This document shows, piece after piece, positions 53,128 to 61,932 of a stretch of 64,000 nucleotides of DNA. Numbering within the stretch: the first letter of the stretch is position 1; each line of letters begins with the position of its first letter. Source of the DNA: Hyphomicrobiales bacterium (GTDB taxonomy: Bacteria; Pseudomonadota; Alphaproteobacteria; Rhizobiales; Rhizobiaceae); the NCBI GenBank assembly GCA_900469615.1, contig UBYA01000025.1:105107-169106 (forward strand), read 5' to 3'. Position numbers and translations under genes: made by a program. The notes under the pieces are model-generated. The model saw only the letters and a program-made list of their open reading frames with translations. It was not told where the DNA came from and did no database searches.

Positions 53128-53433
53128 ATGGAAGAGTCGGACCGGTGGCGCCAGATGGCAACAGCGCCGAAAGACGGCAGCCGGATCCTGGTTACGGTCC
53201 GCCCGTCCGAACAGGGGCCGGCGGAAGTGGATCTTGCCTACTGGTCGCATGGCGATCAGTTCGGGGCGGAAGGCTGGCGCGCCTCCGATTCCTCACCCGG
53301 TTGCATCATCGAATATGCCGAACCGGAGCTGAAGTGTTGGATGCCGATGCCCTCGGCCAATCTCAACCGTGCCGCCATGCCTTTGCCATGGGAAGGCGAG
53401 GACGCCGAGCAGCTCGACGGCTCGGGGATTTGA
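53128..53433 (+). CDS. Small conserved hypothetical protein (W-x-M-ATAPKDG type)
   Basis: A 101-residue soluble protein opening MEESDRWRQMATAPKDGSRI, a motif shared by many small rhizobial and phage-associated proteins of unknown function, with later conserved-looking VDLAYWSHGDQFGAEGWRAS. The start at 53128 has GGAGG 7 nt upstream, so it is very likely expressed. It stands alone between the efflux pump and the next MFS gene. No function known. Confidence 0.72.
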   Translation: MEESDRWRQMATAPKDGSRILVTVRPSEQGPAEVDLAYWSHGDQFGAEGWRASDSSPGCIIEYAEPELKCWMPMPSANLNRAAMPLPWEGEDAEQLDGSGI

Positions 53434-53927
53434 CGAGGCGCTTCCCCATATCGTGAAGAACAGGCCGCCAGCGGAGCGCTGAGCGCCGCGAGGCTTGCAA
53501 ATGCCCGCTTCGACGGAAAGCGAACCCGTGCGCCATCGAGAGCTCATGAACCGTCTCATGCATCCCTCATCCATGCTGCCATCCGGCAAAAGCTTTGCGA
53601 TGACGCTTTCATGCTCCGTCGTTCGATGCGTAACGGCCTGGGAAGCGCCCTCACGAAAAGGGAGATCACGCCACATGCCGGATGAGAGCGGCTTGTAGCA
53701 AGGCGCCCCCCCCCGGAAACGGCCAGCCCCAAGCGGCCCACCGGCCGGCGATAGCGGCCGGTAGCGGACCATGGACCAATCGTTCATCTGAACGACTAGG
53801 CGAATTCGAATCCGCTTCTGATACTGCGCGTTCTCGATAGACGAAGAACGCCGAAAACAATCGGCCATCAGGGGGATCGAACAGCTACGATGAAATATTT
53901 CGTTCAGTGTCAGCAGTGGGTGTGGTC
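53434..53927. other. 494-bp gap without a supported gene
   Basis: Several short frames are open on both strands, but none has a ribosome-binding site or protein-like composition that I trust. A run of nine C (53706-53714) is the longest homopolymer noticed here, and a hairpin CGTTCA-TC-TGAACG lies near 53780-53795. The promoter of the following MFS gene is presumably near the right end. Confidence 0.5.
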
Positions 53928-55097
53928 ATGACGATGACATCAACCTCACCTCACCCTCCGACTGCGTTTCCGAAACTTACCCTGACCGCGCTGGTGGCAT
54001 TTGCCGCAATCACACCGATGGCCCTCTTGGTGGCGCCGGCGCTTGCCGCACAGCTCGGCATGGAACTGGGCATCGGCCCGGCGCAGATCGGCACCTATTT
54101 CTTCGTGGAAAACGGCGCCTTCAGCGCGGCCTCGCTGGTGTCGCTTGCCTGGCTAGGGCGGGCCAATGTGCGTGTCGTCGGCCTCGTCGCGCTCGCCATC
54201 TTCATCATCGGCAACCTGGCCACCCCGCTCGTGCTGCCCGATTATACCAGCCTGCTGTTCATTCGTGCCTTCACGGGCTTCGGCGGCGGCACGCTTATGG
54301 TCCTGTCGATGGTCAGCGGCCAGGACGCCGAAAATCCGGATCGCGTTTTCGGCTACTGGGTGGTGGGGCAACTCGTGGCCGGCGCGTTGGGGCTTTTTCT
54401 CTTACCCCATCTCTTTGCGGCTTTCGGGCTCAAATCCTTCTATCTTGCACTCGGCGTCATTACCCTGCTGCTTTCGCCTCTCTACCGGGGATTCCTGGCG
54501 CCCGCCTCATCGCAGCCATCCGCTTCAGCGGATGCGTCGACCGGCCGCTTCGTCGTGCTCGCCATTCTGGCTGTCGCGGCCATACTTGCCTTCTACATCG
54601 CCATCGGCGGCGTCTGGACCTTTGCCAGCATGGCGGCGTCACAGGCGAAAATCGCCAACGAGGCCGTTGGCGGCATTCTCGCCGTCGCCTCGCTCTTCGG
54701 CATTGCCGGCGCAATGCTCGCCACCTATCTCGGCGGTCGCCTGGGTCGACGGGCGATGCTCGTCGTCGGCTATGCAATCCTGCTGCTGTCATTGATCGGC
54801 CTGGCGATGTCCTCCGACAGAACCGGCTATATCGCGGCCATCTGCAGCTTCAAATTCGCCTGGACCTTCGTCCTTCCCTTCATCGTCGCCGAAGTGGCAG
54901 GCCGCGACCCAACCGGCCGGCTCGTTGCCTCGACGACGCTCATCATCGGCACGGGACTGTCGCTCGGGCCGCTCTTCGCCGGCCTGCTGCTCGGTTCGGC
55001 CTGGGGTCTCTCCGCGGTCTTCACCGCCGCGACGCTCTGCGCCCTCCTCTCCTGCATCTGCCTGTTTGCCTCACCGAAATTGCAATCCACGGTCTGA
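53928..55097 (+). CDS. MFS transporter
   Basis: A 389-residue transporter with about 12 hydrophobic helices (LTALVAFAAITPMALLVAPA at the start, GYIAAICSFKFAWTFVLPFI late). The motif A region is degenerate, and I can place it only in the broad MFS_1 group. The start is uncertain: ATG 53928 chosen, GTG 53907 and ATG 53934 possible. A deacetylase gene follows 14 nt later, so the two form an operon and the MFS protein may import the deacetylase substrate. Confidence 0.82.
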   Translation: MTMTSTSPHPPTAFPKLTLTALVAFAAITPMALLVAPALAAQLGMELGIGPAQIGTYFFVENGAFSAASLVSLAWLGRANVRVVGLVALAIFIIGNLATPLVLPDYTSLLFIRAFTGFGGGTLMVLSMVSGQDAENPDRVFGYWVVGQLVAGALGLFLLPHLFAAFGLKSFYLALGVITLLLSPLYRGFLAPASSQPSASADASTGRFVVLAILAVAAILAFYIAIGGVWTFASMAASQAKIANEAVGGILAVASLFGIAGAMLATYLGGRLGRRAMLVVGYAILLLSLIGLAMSSDRTGYIAAICSFKFAWTFVLPFIVAEVAGRDPTGRLVASTTLIIGTGLSLGPLFAGLLLGSAWGLSAVFTAATLCALLSCICLFASPKLQSTV

Positions 55098-55111
55098 ACG
55101 GGAGGTAACAT

Positions 55112-56221
55112 ATGGGAAAGACGGCCTTTTTTACCGATGAAAGAACCTTCTGGCATACCGGCGGCATCCAGTCGCTGGTCCTGCCGGTGGGTGGCTGGGT
55201 GCAGCCGCCATCAAGTGCCGGCTTTGCGGAATCGCCCGATTCCAAACGACGGCTCCTGTCGCTGCTCAAGGTCTCGGGTGTTGCGGACAAGCTTGACATG
55301 CGTTCGGCGGAGCCGGCCAGCCGGGAGGACCTGCTGCGCATCCATCCGGCGGCCTATCTCGAGGCTTTCAAGCACGCCAGCGACACGACGGGCGGCGATT
55401 TCAGCGGCTCGGCGCCCTTCGGCATCGGCAGTTATGAGATTGCGGCACTCTCGGCCGGCCTCGCCACAGGTGCGATCGACGCCGTCTTGTCCGGCACATG
55501 CGGGAATGCATTCTCGCTGTCGCGTCCTCCGGGGCATCATTGTCTGCCGGACATGCCGCTCGGCTTCTGCCTGCTTGCAAACATTCCGATCGCCATCGAG
55601 GCGGCGCGGGCAAGGCATGGAATTGAGCGTGTCGCCATTGTGGACTGGGATGTCCATCACGGCAACGGCACACAGGCGATCTACTACGAAGACCCCGATA
55701 CGCTGACGATCTCGCTCCATCAGGACAGGTGCTTTCCACCCGGCTACTCGGGCGCCGAAGATATCGGCACCGGCAGAGGAACGGGAGCGAATATCAACAT
55801 TCCTCTCCTGCCCGGCGGCGGTCACGCCGTCTACATGCGCGCCTTCGAGCGCATCGTCGTCCCAGCCCTGGAGGCCTTCAAACCGGACCTGATCGTCGTG
55901 GCCAGCGGCCTTGACGCGTCGGCGGTCGATCCGCTTGCCCGGATGAACCTGCACAGCGACAGCTTCCGCAACATGACGCGGACCATGGTCGATGCGGCCG
56001 CCCGCCTCTGTGGGGGGCGGCTGGTCATCATTCACGAAGGCGGGTACTCGGAAACATACGTCCCCTTCTGCGGGCAAGCCGTGATCGAGGCGCTTTCGGG
56101 CGAAACCAGCGCCGTTGTCGATCCTCTCATGGAGATGGCGCTGGCATGGCAACCGGAGGAGCGGTTCGATGCCCTTCAGTTCGGGATTCTCGAAGAAATG
56201 GCGCGATCCCGTGGCCTCTAG
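55112..56221 (+). CDS. Class II histone-deacetylase-like / acetylpolyamine amidohydrolase
   Basis: A 369-residue zinc amidohydrolase of the HDAC superfamily. The catalytic His pair is in SRPPGHHCLPDMPLGFCLLA, the Zn-binding Asp/His in IVDWDVHHGNGTQAIYYED, the third ligand region in VASGLDASAVDPLARMNL (the usual Phe of GFDAH is Leu) and the transition-state Tyr in HEGGYSETYVP. Bacterial relatives deacetylate acetylpolyamines and similar N-acetyl amines. Start ATG 55112 has GGGAGG upstream. In an operon with the MFS gene and followed by a LuxR regulator; a polyamine-type substrate fits the ureohydrolase and M20 genes nearby. Confidence 0.88.
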   Translation: MGKTAFFTDERTFWHTGGIQSLVLPVGGWVQPPSSAGFAESPDSKRRLLSLLKVSGVADKLDMRSAEPASREDLLRIHPAAYLEAFKHASDTTGGDFSGSAPFGIGSYEIAALSAGLATGAIDAVLSGTCGNAFSLSRPPGHHCLPDMPLGFCLLANIPIAIEAARARHGIERVAIVDWDVHHGNGTQAIYYEDPDTLTISLHQDRCFPPGYSGAEDIGTGRGTGANINIPLLPGGGHAVYMRAFERIVVPALEAFKPDLIVVASGLDASAVDPLARMNLHSDSFRNMTRTMVDAAARLCGGRLVIIHEGGYSETYVPFCGQAVIEALSGETSAVVDPLMEMALAWQPEERFDALQFGILEEMARSRGL

Positions 56222-56322
56222 AAATTGACCTGCGCGAAGCCGGCGGTCTATCCTGCGTAAGCCGGCATGATGCGCGACCTGGCTCGGCTTCAGCCGGCTT
56301 CAAAGGGGGAGCGAAACTTGCG

Positions 56323-57450
56323 ATGGGACAAGGCGTCACGACGCGCGGAAGACGTGAATCGCCGGCGTTGAGCACAGGAAATCTTCATGAACCGATCCGG
56401 CTGGATATGGTTTCCGGCTCCGCGCGGCCCGCGCGCCGCATGGATTTTGCCGAAACGCTGGCCAGCCCCGGCAACGTCAGCAGCAAGCTGAGCCTTTTTC
56501 TTCTTGACCTTTACGCCGCCGCCGTACGCGAGGATGTCGGTCGCTTCGAAAGATGCTTCTTTTCTCTGCTGGAAGATCTCGTCCCTTGCGACGCGGGTTG
56601 GACGGGTGTTGCCGCGCCGGCGGAGAACAGGCCGGTCAACCACTGCAGCTTCGTCTACCAGCTGCCCGAGAATTTCTTCCGGGAGTGGCTCCATGTCACC
56701 GATCGGGACCCCTTGGCCGATCTGGCACGCCTCGTCTTCGGGCAGGCCACGGTCGTCGACAGCGGCGACGAGACGGTCGATCCGGAATTCAGAGCGTGGG
56801 CGCAAAAATTCGGCCTTAAATATCTTCTGCGGGTCTGCGCGCTGGACAATCGTTTCGGGCTGATCGGCTTCCTGTCCATCTACAGGCGCGACGCCGCGCA
56901 ACCATTCACCAAAGCGGAAATCGAGATGATGGAAACCCTGATTCCGCATCTTGCGGCGGCGATGCGGATTAATCGCACGATGCAGCTGTTTCGCCTGGGA
57001 CAGGAGGTGGTCGGCGCCACAAGGCGCGCAATCTGCGACGCTTATGGCGTCATACACCGCGCGGACGAGGGCTTTGCCGAGGTGGTGCGGGCGGAATGGC
57101 CGGACTGGAACGGCGGCAAGCTGCCCTCCCCTCTTTGCCGGCACGTCCGCTCGCAAACCGACAAGCCTTTCATGGGTGCGCTTCACCGCATCGACATCAG
57201 CCCTATTGCCGGCCTGTTTCTCCTTGAGCTGCGCCCACGGTCGCTGGCCGATCGGCTGGCGTCGCGGGAGCTCGAAACGATCCAGCATTTCGCCAATGGC
57301 GCCTCCTATAAGGAAGTGGCGCGCCGGATGAACATTTCCCCGGCAACGGTCAGGCATCACTTGCGATCGGCCTACAAGAAGCTCGGCGTCCACGACAAAA
57401 TGCAGATGTCGCGCTTGATTGCCGGAGTGGGTGAACGCCGGTTCGAATAA
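56323..57450 (+). CDS. LuxR-family transcriptional regulator
   Basis: A ~375-residue regulator. The C-terminal LuxR HTH is clear: LASRELETIQHFANGASYKE followed by VARRMNISPATVRHHLRSAY and KKLGVHDK. The N-terminal ~280 residues form a GAF-like or unrecognised sensor domain (GLKYLLRVCALDNRFGLIGF); no receiver or acyl-homoserine-lactone signature is evident. The start is uncertain (ATG 56323, 56407 or 56440; the first has GGGGGAG about 12 nt away). It follows the deacetylase gene by ~100 bp on the same strand and is its probable regulator. Confidence 0.82.
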   Translation: MGQGVTTRGRRESPALSTGNLHEPIRLDMVSGSARPARRMDFAETLASPGNVSSKLSLFLLDLYAAAVREDVGRFERCFFSLLEDLVPCDAGWTGVAAPAENRPVNHCSFVYQLPENFFREWLHVTDRDPLADLARLVFGQATVVDSGDETVDPEFRAWAQKFGLKYLLRVCALDNRFGLIGFLSIYRRDAAQPFTKAEIEMMETLIPHLAAAMRINRTMQLFRLGQEVVGATRRAICDAYGVIHRADEGFAEVVRAEWPDWNGGKLPSPLCRHVRSQTDKPFMGALHRIDISPIAGLFLLELRPRSLADRLASRELETIQHFANGASYKEVARRMNISPATVRHHLRSAYKKLGVHDKMQMSRLIAGVGERRFE

Positions 57451-57498
57451 GACGGGAGCAGTACGGAGGAACGCGGCAGGCAGGGGCGACAGGCCGGA

Positions 57499-58896
57499 TC
57501 AACCGGGCTGATGACCGATATCCCAGAACAGACCGGTCATGATCGCCAGCCCTTCGGCGATGATCGAGACTGGCAAATGTTCGTCCGCGCCGTGCTGACC
57601 GCAGCCGGGATACGAGTGCGGAATCCAGATGGTCGGCAGACCGAGCGTCTGCGCGAACACATGGTTGGGAAGCGCGCCGCCGAAATTGGGAATGATCTGT
57701 GGTTTCCGCGCCAGCGTCCGCTCCATGGAGCGCGCCGCGAACGTCACCCATTCGTTTCCGAGCTCCGATCTGCTCGCAGGGAAAGGCATGGAGCCCGTCG
57801 GTGTTGCTTTCACCCGCGAACAGCCTGCGCTTTCGAGCTTTCGCGAGACGGCAGACAAGACGCCATCGGCATCGACACCCAGAGGAAAGCGCAGCTCAAG
57901 CCGCGCCCTTGCCGAGGGAGGGATAGCGCCGATCGGCGATTTGATATTGCCGACTTCGATGTCCATGACTTCGAGGGTCGACCACGCGTAGACGCGCTCC
58001 GCCTGGGTCAGGCCCGGCTCTCCCCACCATTCATCCAGCGAGACGTTCTCCGCCGGTGCCTTGATGTGGCAGGATTCCAGCGACTTGCGGATATCGGCCG
58101 GGATGGTCCCCGGGGTCAATTCCGGGACCAGGCACTGGCCGGTGGGACCGATCAGCGCCGCTATCGCGTGGCAAAGCTCGACGCCGGGATTGGCAACCAG
58201 GCCGCCCCAGTTGCCCGAATGCAGGAAATTTGCTCGCTCGTGGACCTCGAGATAAAAATCGAGAGCGCCCCGCGAGCCTAAAAACATCGTGGCTTCGTCT
58301 TCCGAAATCCGCGGGCCGTCCGACGCGATGAAAAGATCAGCGTCAAAATCGTCCTTCCGGTCGGCGCAGAGCTCGGCAAGCCCGGGAGAACCGCATTCCT
58401 CTCCCATTTCAAAAAGGTATTTTACATTGAAACCCAGCGAGCCGACGGTGTCGAGCACGGCAGCCAGCGCGGCAAGATTGACCAGATGCTGTCCCTTGTT
58501 GTCGGCCGTGCCTCTGCCATAATACCGACCGTGCCGCTCCTGCAGGACGAAAGGCGACAGACCCGGCGTCCATTGTTGCTCAAGGCCGCTCACGACATCG
58601 CCATGTCCGTACATCAGAACCGTCGGCAAGGCCGGATTCTCGATGCGGCTTGCGAGCATGAACGGCAAAGGGGTCTCTGTTCGCCTGTAATACGCTACCT
58701 GAAAACCAAGCCGCTCGCATATGGGCTCGATCTCGTCCCTTAGATATCTTTCGACATCGGCAAGATGTTCCGGTTCCCTCGAAACGGTCGGGATGGCGAC
58801 GCAGCGCGCGAGATCCGCGCGAAAGCTGCCGTCTTTCAATCCTGCAAGAGCAGTCGCAATCGCGTCGTCGCGGGTGGATAAGGCGGTTGTATGCAT
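57499..58896 (-). CDS. M20-family dipeptidase/amidohydrolase
   Basis: A 465-residue zinc peptidase of the M20 dipeptidase group. Metal motifs: TVLMYGHGDVVSGLEQQW (H and D), YYGRGTADNKGQHLVNLAAL, LFEMGEECGSPGLAEL (catalytic and ligand Glu), FIASDGPRISEDEATMFLGS and a late IPHSYPGCGQHGADEHLPVS with the C-terminal His ligand. It is longer than ArgE, like carnosine-type dipeptidases. It is divergent from the arginase-family gene across the 32-bp palindrome, so they are likely co-regulated. Confidence 0.9.
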   Translation of the reverse strand: MHTTALSTRDDAIATALAGLKDGSFRADLARCVAIPTVSREPEHLADVERYLRDEIEPICERLGFQVAYYRRTETPLPFMLASRIENPALPTVLMYGHGDVVSGLEQQWTPGLSPFVLQERHGRYYGRGTADNKGQHLVNLAALAAVLDTVGSLGFNVKYLFEMGEECGSPGLAELCADRKDDFDADLFIASDGPRISEDEATMFLGSRGALDFYLEVHERANFLHSGNWGGLVANPGVELCHAIAALIGPTGQCLVPELTPGTIPADIRKSLESCHIKAPAENVSLDEWWGEPGLTQAERVYAWSTLEVMDIEVGNIKSPIGAIPPSARARLELRFPLGVDADGVLSAVSRKLESAGCSRVKATPTGSMPFPASRSELGNEWVTFAARSMERTLARKPQIIPNFGGALPNHVFAQTLGLPTIWIPHSYPGCGQHGADEHLPVSIIAEGLAIMTGLFWDIGHQPG

Positions 58897-59080
58897 CGGT
58901 TCTCAAGCGACGATATCGATTTGGCCCGTTCTTCTCGCATGAAGCGGATCGATGCTCAAGCTGCACACCGGCGGGAAAGCTCCATTCAAGGTTTCGCCAG
59001 CCTGCAATGGCCGTCCTCTCGCCGCGAAAAGTGGCGTGGCGCCGCCAACCGGTCCAAATGACCGATTGCCACTGCCGGCT

Positions 59081-59112
59081 ACATCGATATATCTAATGAG
59101 ATATATCGATGT
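59081..59112. promoter_or_regulatory. Perfect 32-bp palindrome between the M20 and arginase-family genes
   Basis: Arms ACATCGATATATCT (59081-59094) and AGATATATCGATGT (59099-59112) surround AATG. Two 14-bp arms without mismatch in the divergent intergenic region strongly suggest a regulator operator for both genes. Its cognate regulator is not identified; the LuxR gene at 56323 and the TetR gene at 61933 are the nearest candidates. Confidence 0.8.
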
Positions 59113-59185
59113 TCGTCAGAGTCTGACAATGCGCGCTCACGCGCGGCCAATGGCTCTGAAATCACCCAAACATACGGAGTATCGC

Positions 59186-60004
59186 TTGACGTTTGAGCTT
59201 GTCGTTTCCCAAGGGCGCATTGCCGACCGCACGCGCGGCGCGATACCAGGCGCGGCGAAGACGGCGGAAGCGCTACGCCAACAGACCGGTCTATCTCCAA
59301 CGGTGGTCGGAACGCCCGCCCCTCCAAAGAGCGACGATTGGTCGACGAGCCTGCCTGAAGCAAGCGGCACACTGACCGCACTGCAGGCGGCGGTTCGCGC
59401 AATTCTGGAGCGCAGCAACACGCCTTTGATCGCGGCGAACACCTGTTCCGCAAGTCTCGCAACGCTTCCCGTCGTCGCACGCGCGCATCCTGATATAACG
59501 ATCCTCTGGATCGATGCCCATGGCGACTTCAACACGCCGACGACGACGGAAAGCGGCTATCTCGGCGGCATGGTTCTCGCGGCGGCCTGCGGGTGCTGGG
59601 ACAGCGGTTTCGGCGACGGCGTCGACCCGTCGAAGGTCGTGATCGCGGGTGCGAGAGATATCGATCCCGCTGAAGAGGCACTCCTGCGGCACGCCGGCGT
59701 TCGCGTCCTGTCCCCGGCGCAAACAAGCCCCGGCTCCATCCTGTCGGCAATCGGCAACGGACCGGTGTGGATCCATGTCGATTGGGACGTTCTCGAGCCG
59801 GGCCATGTGCCCGCAGCCTACGCGATCGCCAAAGGGCTTCTTCCGGAAACATTGCGGGCCATCTTCGAACAGATTCCACGGCGACAGATTATTGGAATAG
59901 AGCTTGCCGAGTTCGAGGCGTCGGAGGACGAAGCGGAGAATGCTAGAGCGCTCGCCTTTCTCCTTCGGGCCATCTCGCCGTTGATCGCGACGCGGCAAGA
60001 GTAA
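59186..60004 (+). CDS. Arginase-family (ureohydrolase) protein, atypical metal site
   Basis: About 272 residues of the arginase/agmatinase/formiminoglutamase fold. The second and third metal motifs are present: ILWIDAHGDFNTPTTTESG and VWIHVDWDVLEPGHVP (DP changed to EP). The first motif, normally GGDHS, reads ANTCSAS, so the metal-binding His is a Cys. The protein may still bind one or two metals but is not a standard arginase. The start is uncertain: TTG 59186 has a good GGAG 6 nt upstream; ATG 59129 and 59150 lie upstream without a site. Divergent from the M20 gene. Confidence 0.78.
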   Translation: MTFELVVSQGRIADRTRGAIPGAAKTAEALRQQTGLSPTVVGTPAPPKSDDWSTSLPEASGTLTALQAAVRAILERSNTPLIAANTCSASLATLPVVARAHPDITILWIDAHGDFNTPTTTESGYLGGMVLAAACGCWDSGFGDGVDPSKVVIAGARDIDPAEEALLRHAGVRVLSPAQTSPGSILSAIGNGPVWIHVDWDVLEPGHVPAAYAIAKGLLPETLRAIFEQIPRRQIIGIELAEFEASEDEAENARALAFLLRAISPLIATRQE

Positions 60005-60049
60005 GTGCGGGCTGTCGCTCCACTCACCGGCTTGCTCCGGGACAAAGGG

Positions 60050-60868
60050 TTATTGCGCCACGTCTCTGAGAAATCCGATGATATTCGATGCAACCCGCAG
60101 CGGATCTTCCCAATGTGGGTTATGGCCGAAACCATGCATGACGATCGATCGGGCGGCGGGTAGCGCGGCGGATAGTCTCCGGCGGTGCCCTGCATCGAAG
60201 AGCTCGTCCTTGTCTCCCGCAAGGCAGAGTACGGGGACCGCTATTTCCGCCGCCGCTTCGCCCAGATCAAGATCATGAAAGCCGGAAAGCACTTCATGCC
60301 AGACAGACGCCGGAATGGTGGCTGCTTCCCGGCCCAGATAGGTCAGGAAATTCCGGTCGACCTGCTGCGGACTTGCATGCCAGAACGCAAAGAACGGATT
60401 CGAGGGCTCTATGGGATCGGACAGGGCAAGGATACGCCTGGAAATATCTCCATCCGCCGGGAAACCGGGTCTCAATGTTCCTGAGACAGTCACAAGCGCC
60501 TTCAAGGAACGAGGGCGGCGGGACGCGAGTTCGATTGCCGTCATAGCGCCCAGCGAATGACCGACGACAGCAAGAGGCTTCGTGCCCAATTCCGCAATCA
60601 GGGCCTCGACATCGTCGGCGAAGTCGCGCACGGCCAACTCCGTGCGCGCATCCGAGTGACCATGGCCAGCGAGATCGGGCATGATAAGGCGATAGTCTTC
60701 GAGATACGGCTCGATCAATGAGAAGCTGCGGCTTGAATCCGAGTAGCCATGCAGCAGGAGCAGCGTTGGGCCTGCTCCCCCATTGTCGATGAAGGCCGAC
60801 ATGCGGCCGTCCGGCAATCGAATTCTCGATTTGCGGTCGTTCCAGCTATCCTGTGCGATATGTTGCAT
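60050..60868 (-). CDS. Alpha/beta-fold hydrolase
   Basis: A 272-residue alpha/beta hydrolase. Oxyanion region PTLLLLHGYSDSSRSFSLIE, nucleophile Ser in AVVGHSLGAMTAIEL, acid in VLCLAGDKDELF and catalytic His in VMHGFGHNPHWED. It has no signal peptide. It follows the ChoX-like gene by 10 nt on the same strand, so it may hydrolyse an ester or amide of choline or a related compound imported with that protein. The frame continues upstream inside that gene; ATG 60868 is the realistic start. Confidence 0.88.
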   Translation of the reverse strand: MQHIAQDSWNDRKSRIRLPDGRMSAFIDNGGAGPTLLLLHGYSDSSRSFSLIEPYLEDYRLIMPDLAGHGHSDARTELAVRDFADDVEALIAELGTKPLAVVGHSLGAMTAIELASRRPRSLKALVTVSGTLRPGFPADGDISRRILALSDPIEPSNPFFAFWHASPQQVDRNFLTYLGREAATIPASVWHEVLSGFHDLDLGEAAAEIAVPVLCLAGDKDELFDAGHRRRLSAALPAARSIVMHGFGHNPHWEDPLRVASNIIGFLRDVAQ

Positions 60869-60878
60869 GGATAGAGGA

Positions 60879-61817
60879 TCACAGACCCAGTTTCGCCTTA
60901 ACCGCGTCAAAACCCGGCTGTCCGTCGATGGTCGTGACGTCCTTGAGCCAGGCATTCAGGCGGGCGGGTTCCGATGTCAGCGCCTTGGTCGCGGCCTCTT
61001 CGGGCGACAATTCGTCATTCATCAGATAACCCATGCCCTTGTTTTCGAAATCAACGTCGAAGGTGAGGTTCTGCAGGAGTTTCGCCACGTTGGGGCATTC
61101 TTGCATATAGCCCTTGCGCACCTGTGTCGAAACGGTTGCAGCGCCGAAATCCGGCCCGTAGAATTTATCGCCGCCGGTCAGGTATTTGATATCGAACGCC
61201 GTGTTCATCGGATGCGGCGCCCACGCCTGGAACACGATGAAATCCTTGCTCTTCACGGCGCGCTGGACCTGGGCCAGCATGCCCTGCTCGCTGGATTCCA
61301 CCACGTCCCAACCCTTCAGACCCAAGGCAGGATCTGCAACGGCATCGAGCATCAACTGATTTGACCCCGGCTCGATTCCATAGAGCTTCTTGCCGAAGCG
61401 GTCGCTGAACTTCTGAAGATCCGCGAAATCCTTGACGCCCGCGTCCCAAACGTAAGTGGGCACGGCGAAGGTGTACTTGGCGCCTTTCAGGTTGGTCGCG
61501 ACGGTCTCGACCGAACCGTCGGCTTTGAAGGGCTTGTAGTAGTTGACCATGGCCGGATCCCAATAGCCAAGAAAGACGTCGAGATCCTTGTTCTTCATGC
61601 TCACGTAAATGATATCGACGCCGAGCACGGAGCTTTGCGCCTGATAGCCGAGCGCATTGAGAAGCGTCGCGGCGATGCCCGTCGTAAAGGCGAGGTCGTT
61701 CCAGCCGGGCTCCGCCATTCGCACCGCCTTGCAGCTCGGCGGATCGGCGGCAAAACTCGGCGCGGCAGCGGCGCACAAGGAGAGGGAAAGCATCCCCGTT
61801 TTCAGAAGCCTGTTCAT
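60879..61817 (-). CDS. choX: Choline/betaine-type substrate-binding protein (ChoX-like)
   Basis: A 312-residue periplasmic binding protein of the OpuAC/ChoX family. Signal peptide LLKTGMLSLSLCAAAAPSFA; mature part with VRMAEPGWNDLAFTTGIAAT, the IIYVSMKNKDLDVFLGYWDP segment and KDFIVFQAWAPHPMNTAFDI, whose Trp and Tyr residues would form the aromatic cage for a quaternary amine. Choline is the best guess; acetylcholine or betaines are possible. Unlike standard choXWV operons no permease or ATPase gene follows; an alpha/beta hydrolase does instead. A TetR gene diverges from it. Confidence 0.85.
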   Translation of the reverse strand: MNRLLKTGMLSLSLCAAAAPSFAADPPSCKAVRMAEPGWNDLAFTTGIAATLLNALGYQAQSSVLGVDIIYVSMKNKDLDVFLGYWDPAMVNYYKPFKADGSVETVATNLKGAKYTFAVPTYVWDAGVKDFADLQKFSDRFGKKLYGIEPGSNQLMLDAVADPALGLKGWDVVESSEQGMLAQVQRAVKSKDFIVFQAWAPHPMNTAFDIKYLTGGDKFYGPDFGAATVSTQVRKGYMQECPNVAKLLQNLTFDVDFENKGMGYLMNDELSPEEAATKALTSEPARLNAWLKDVTTIDGQPGFDAVKAKLGL

Positions 61818-61848
61818 TTCATCGCTCCCATTTTTTCACATTGCCTTA

Positions 61849-61875
61849 TTGGTCATTTTATTGTCCCACTGGTCA
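61849..61875. promoter_or_regulatory. Direct repeats TGGTCA in the choX/tetR divergent region
   Basis: TTGGTCA (61849-61855) and CTGGTCA (61869-61875) are 20 bp apart, two helical turns, between the divergent choX-like and TetR genes in an AT-rich stretch. A TetR/BetI-like site is plausible but not proven. Confidence 0.4.
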
Positions 61876-61932
61876 ACAATTGATCTTTGCCGCTGAATTG
61901 TCAATGGTGAACCGTCAAAACGGGAATAATCG

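Noticed and set aside
53800..53825. TTCGAATCC resembling a tRNA T-loop
   Set aside because: No matching T-stem, anticodon arm or acceptor stem can be folded around it.
53293..53868. Minus-strand frame of 191 codons
   Set aside because: Partly antisense to the small gene at 53128; no ribosome-binding site and arginine/serine-rich composition typical of a spurious frame.
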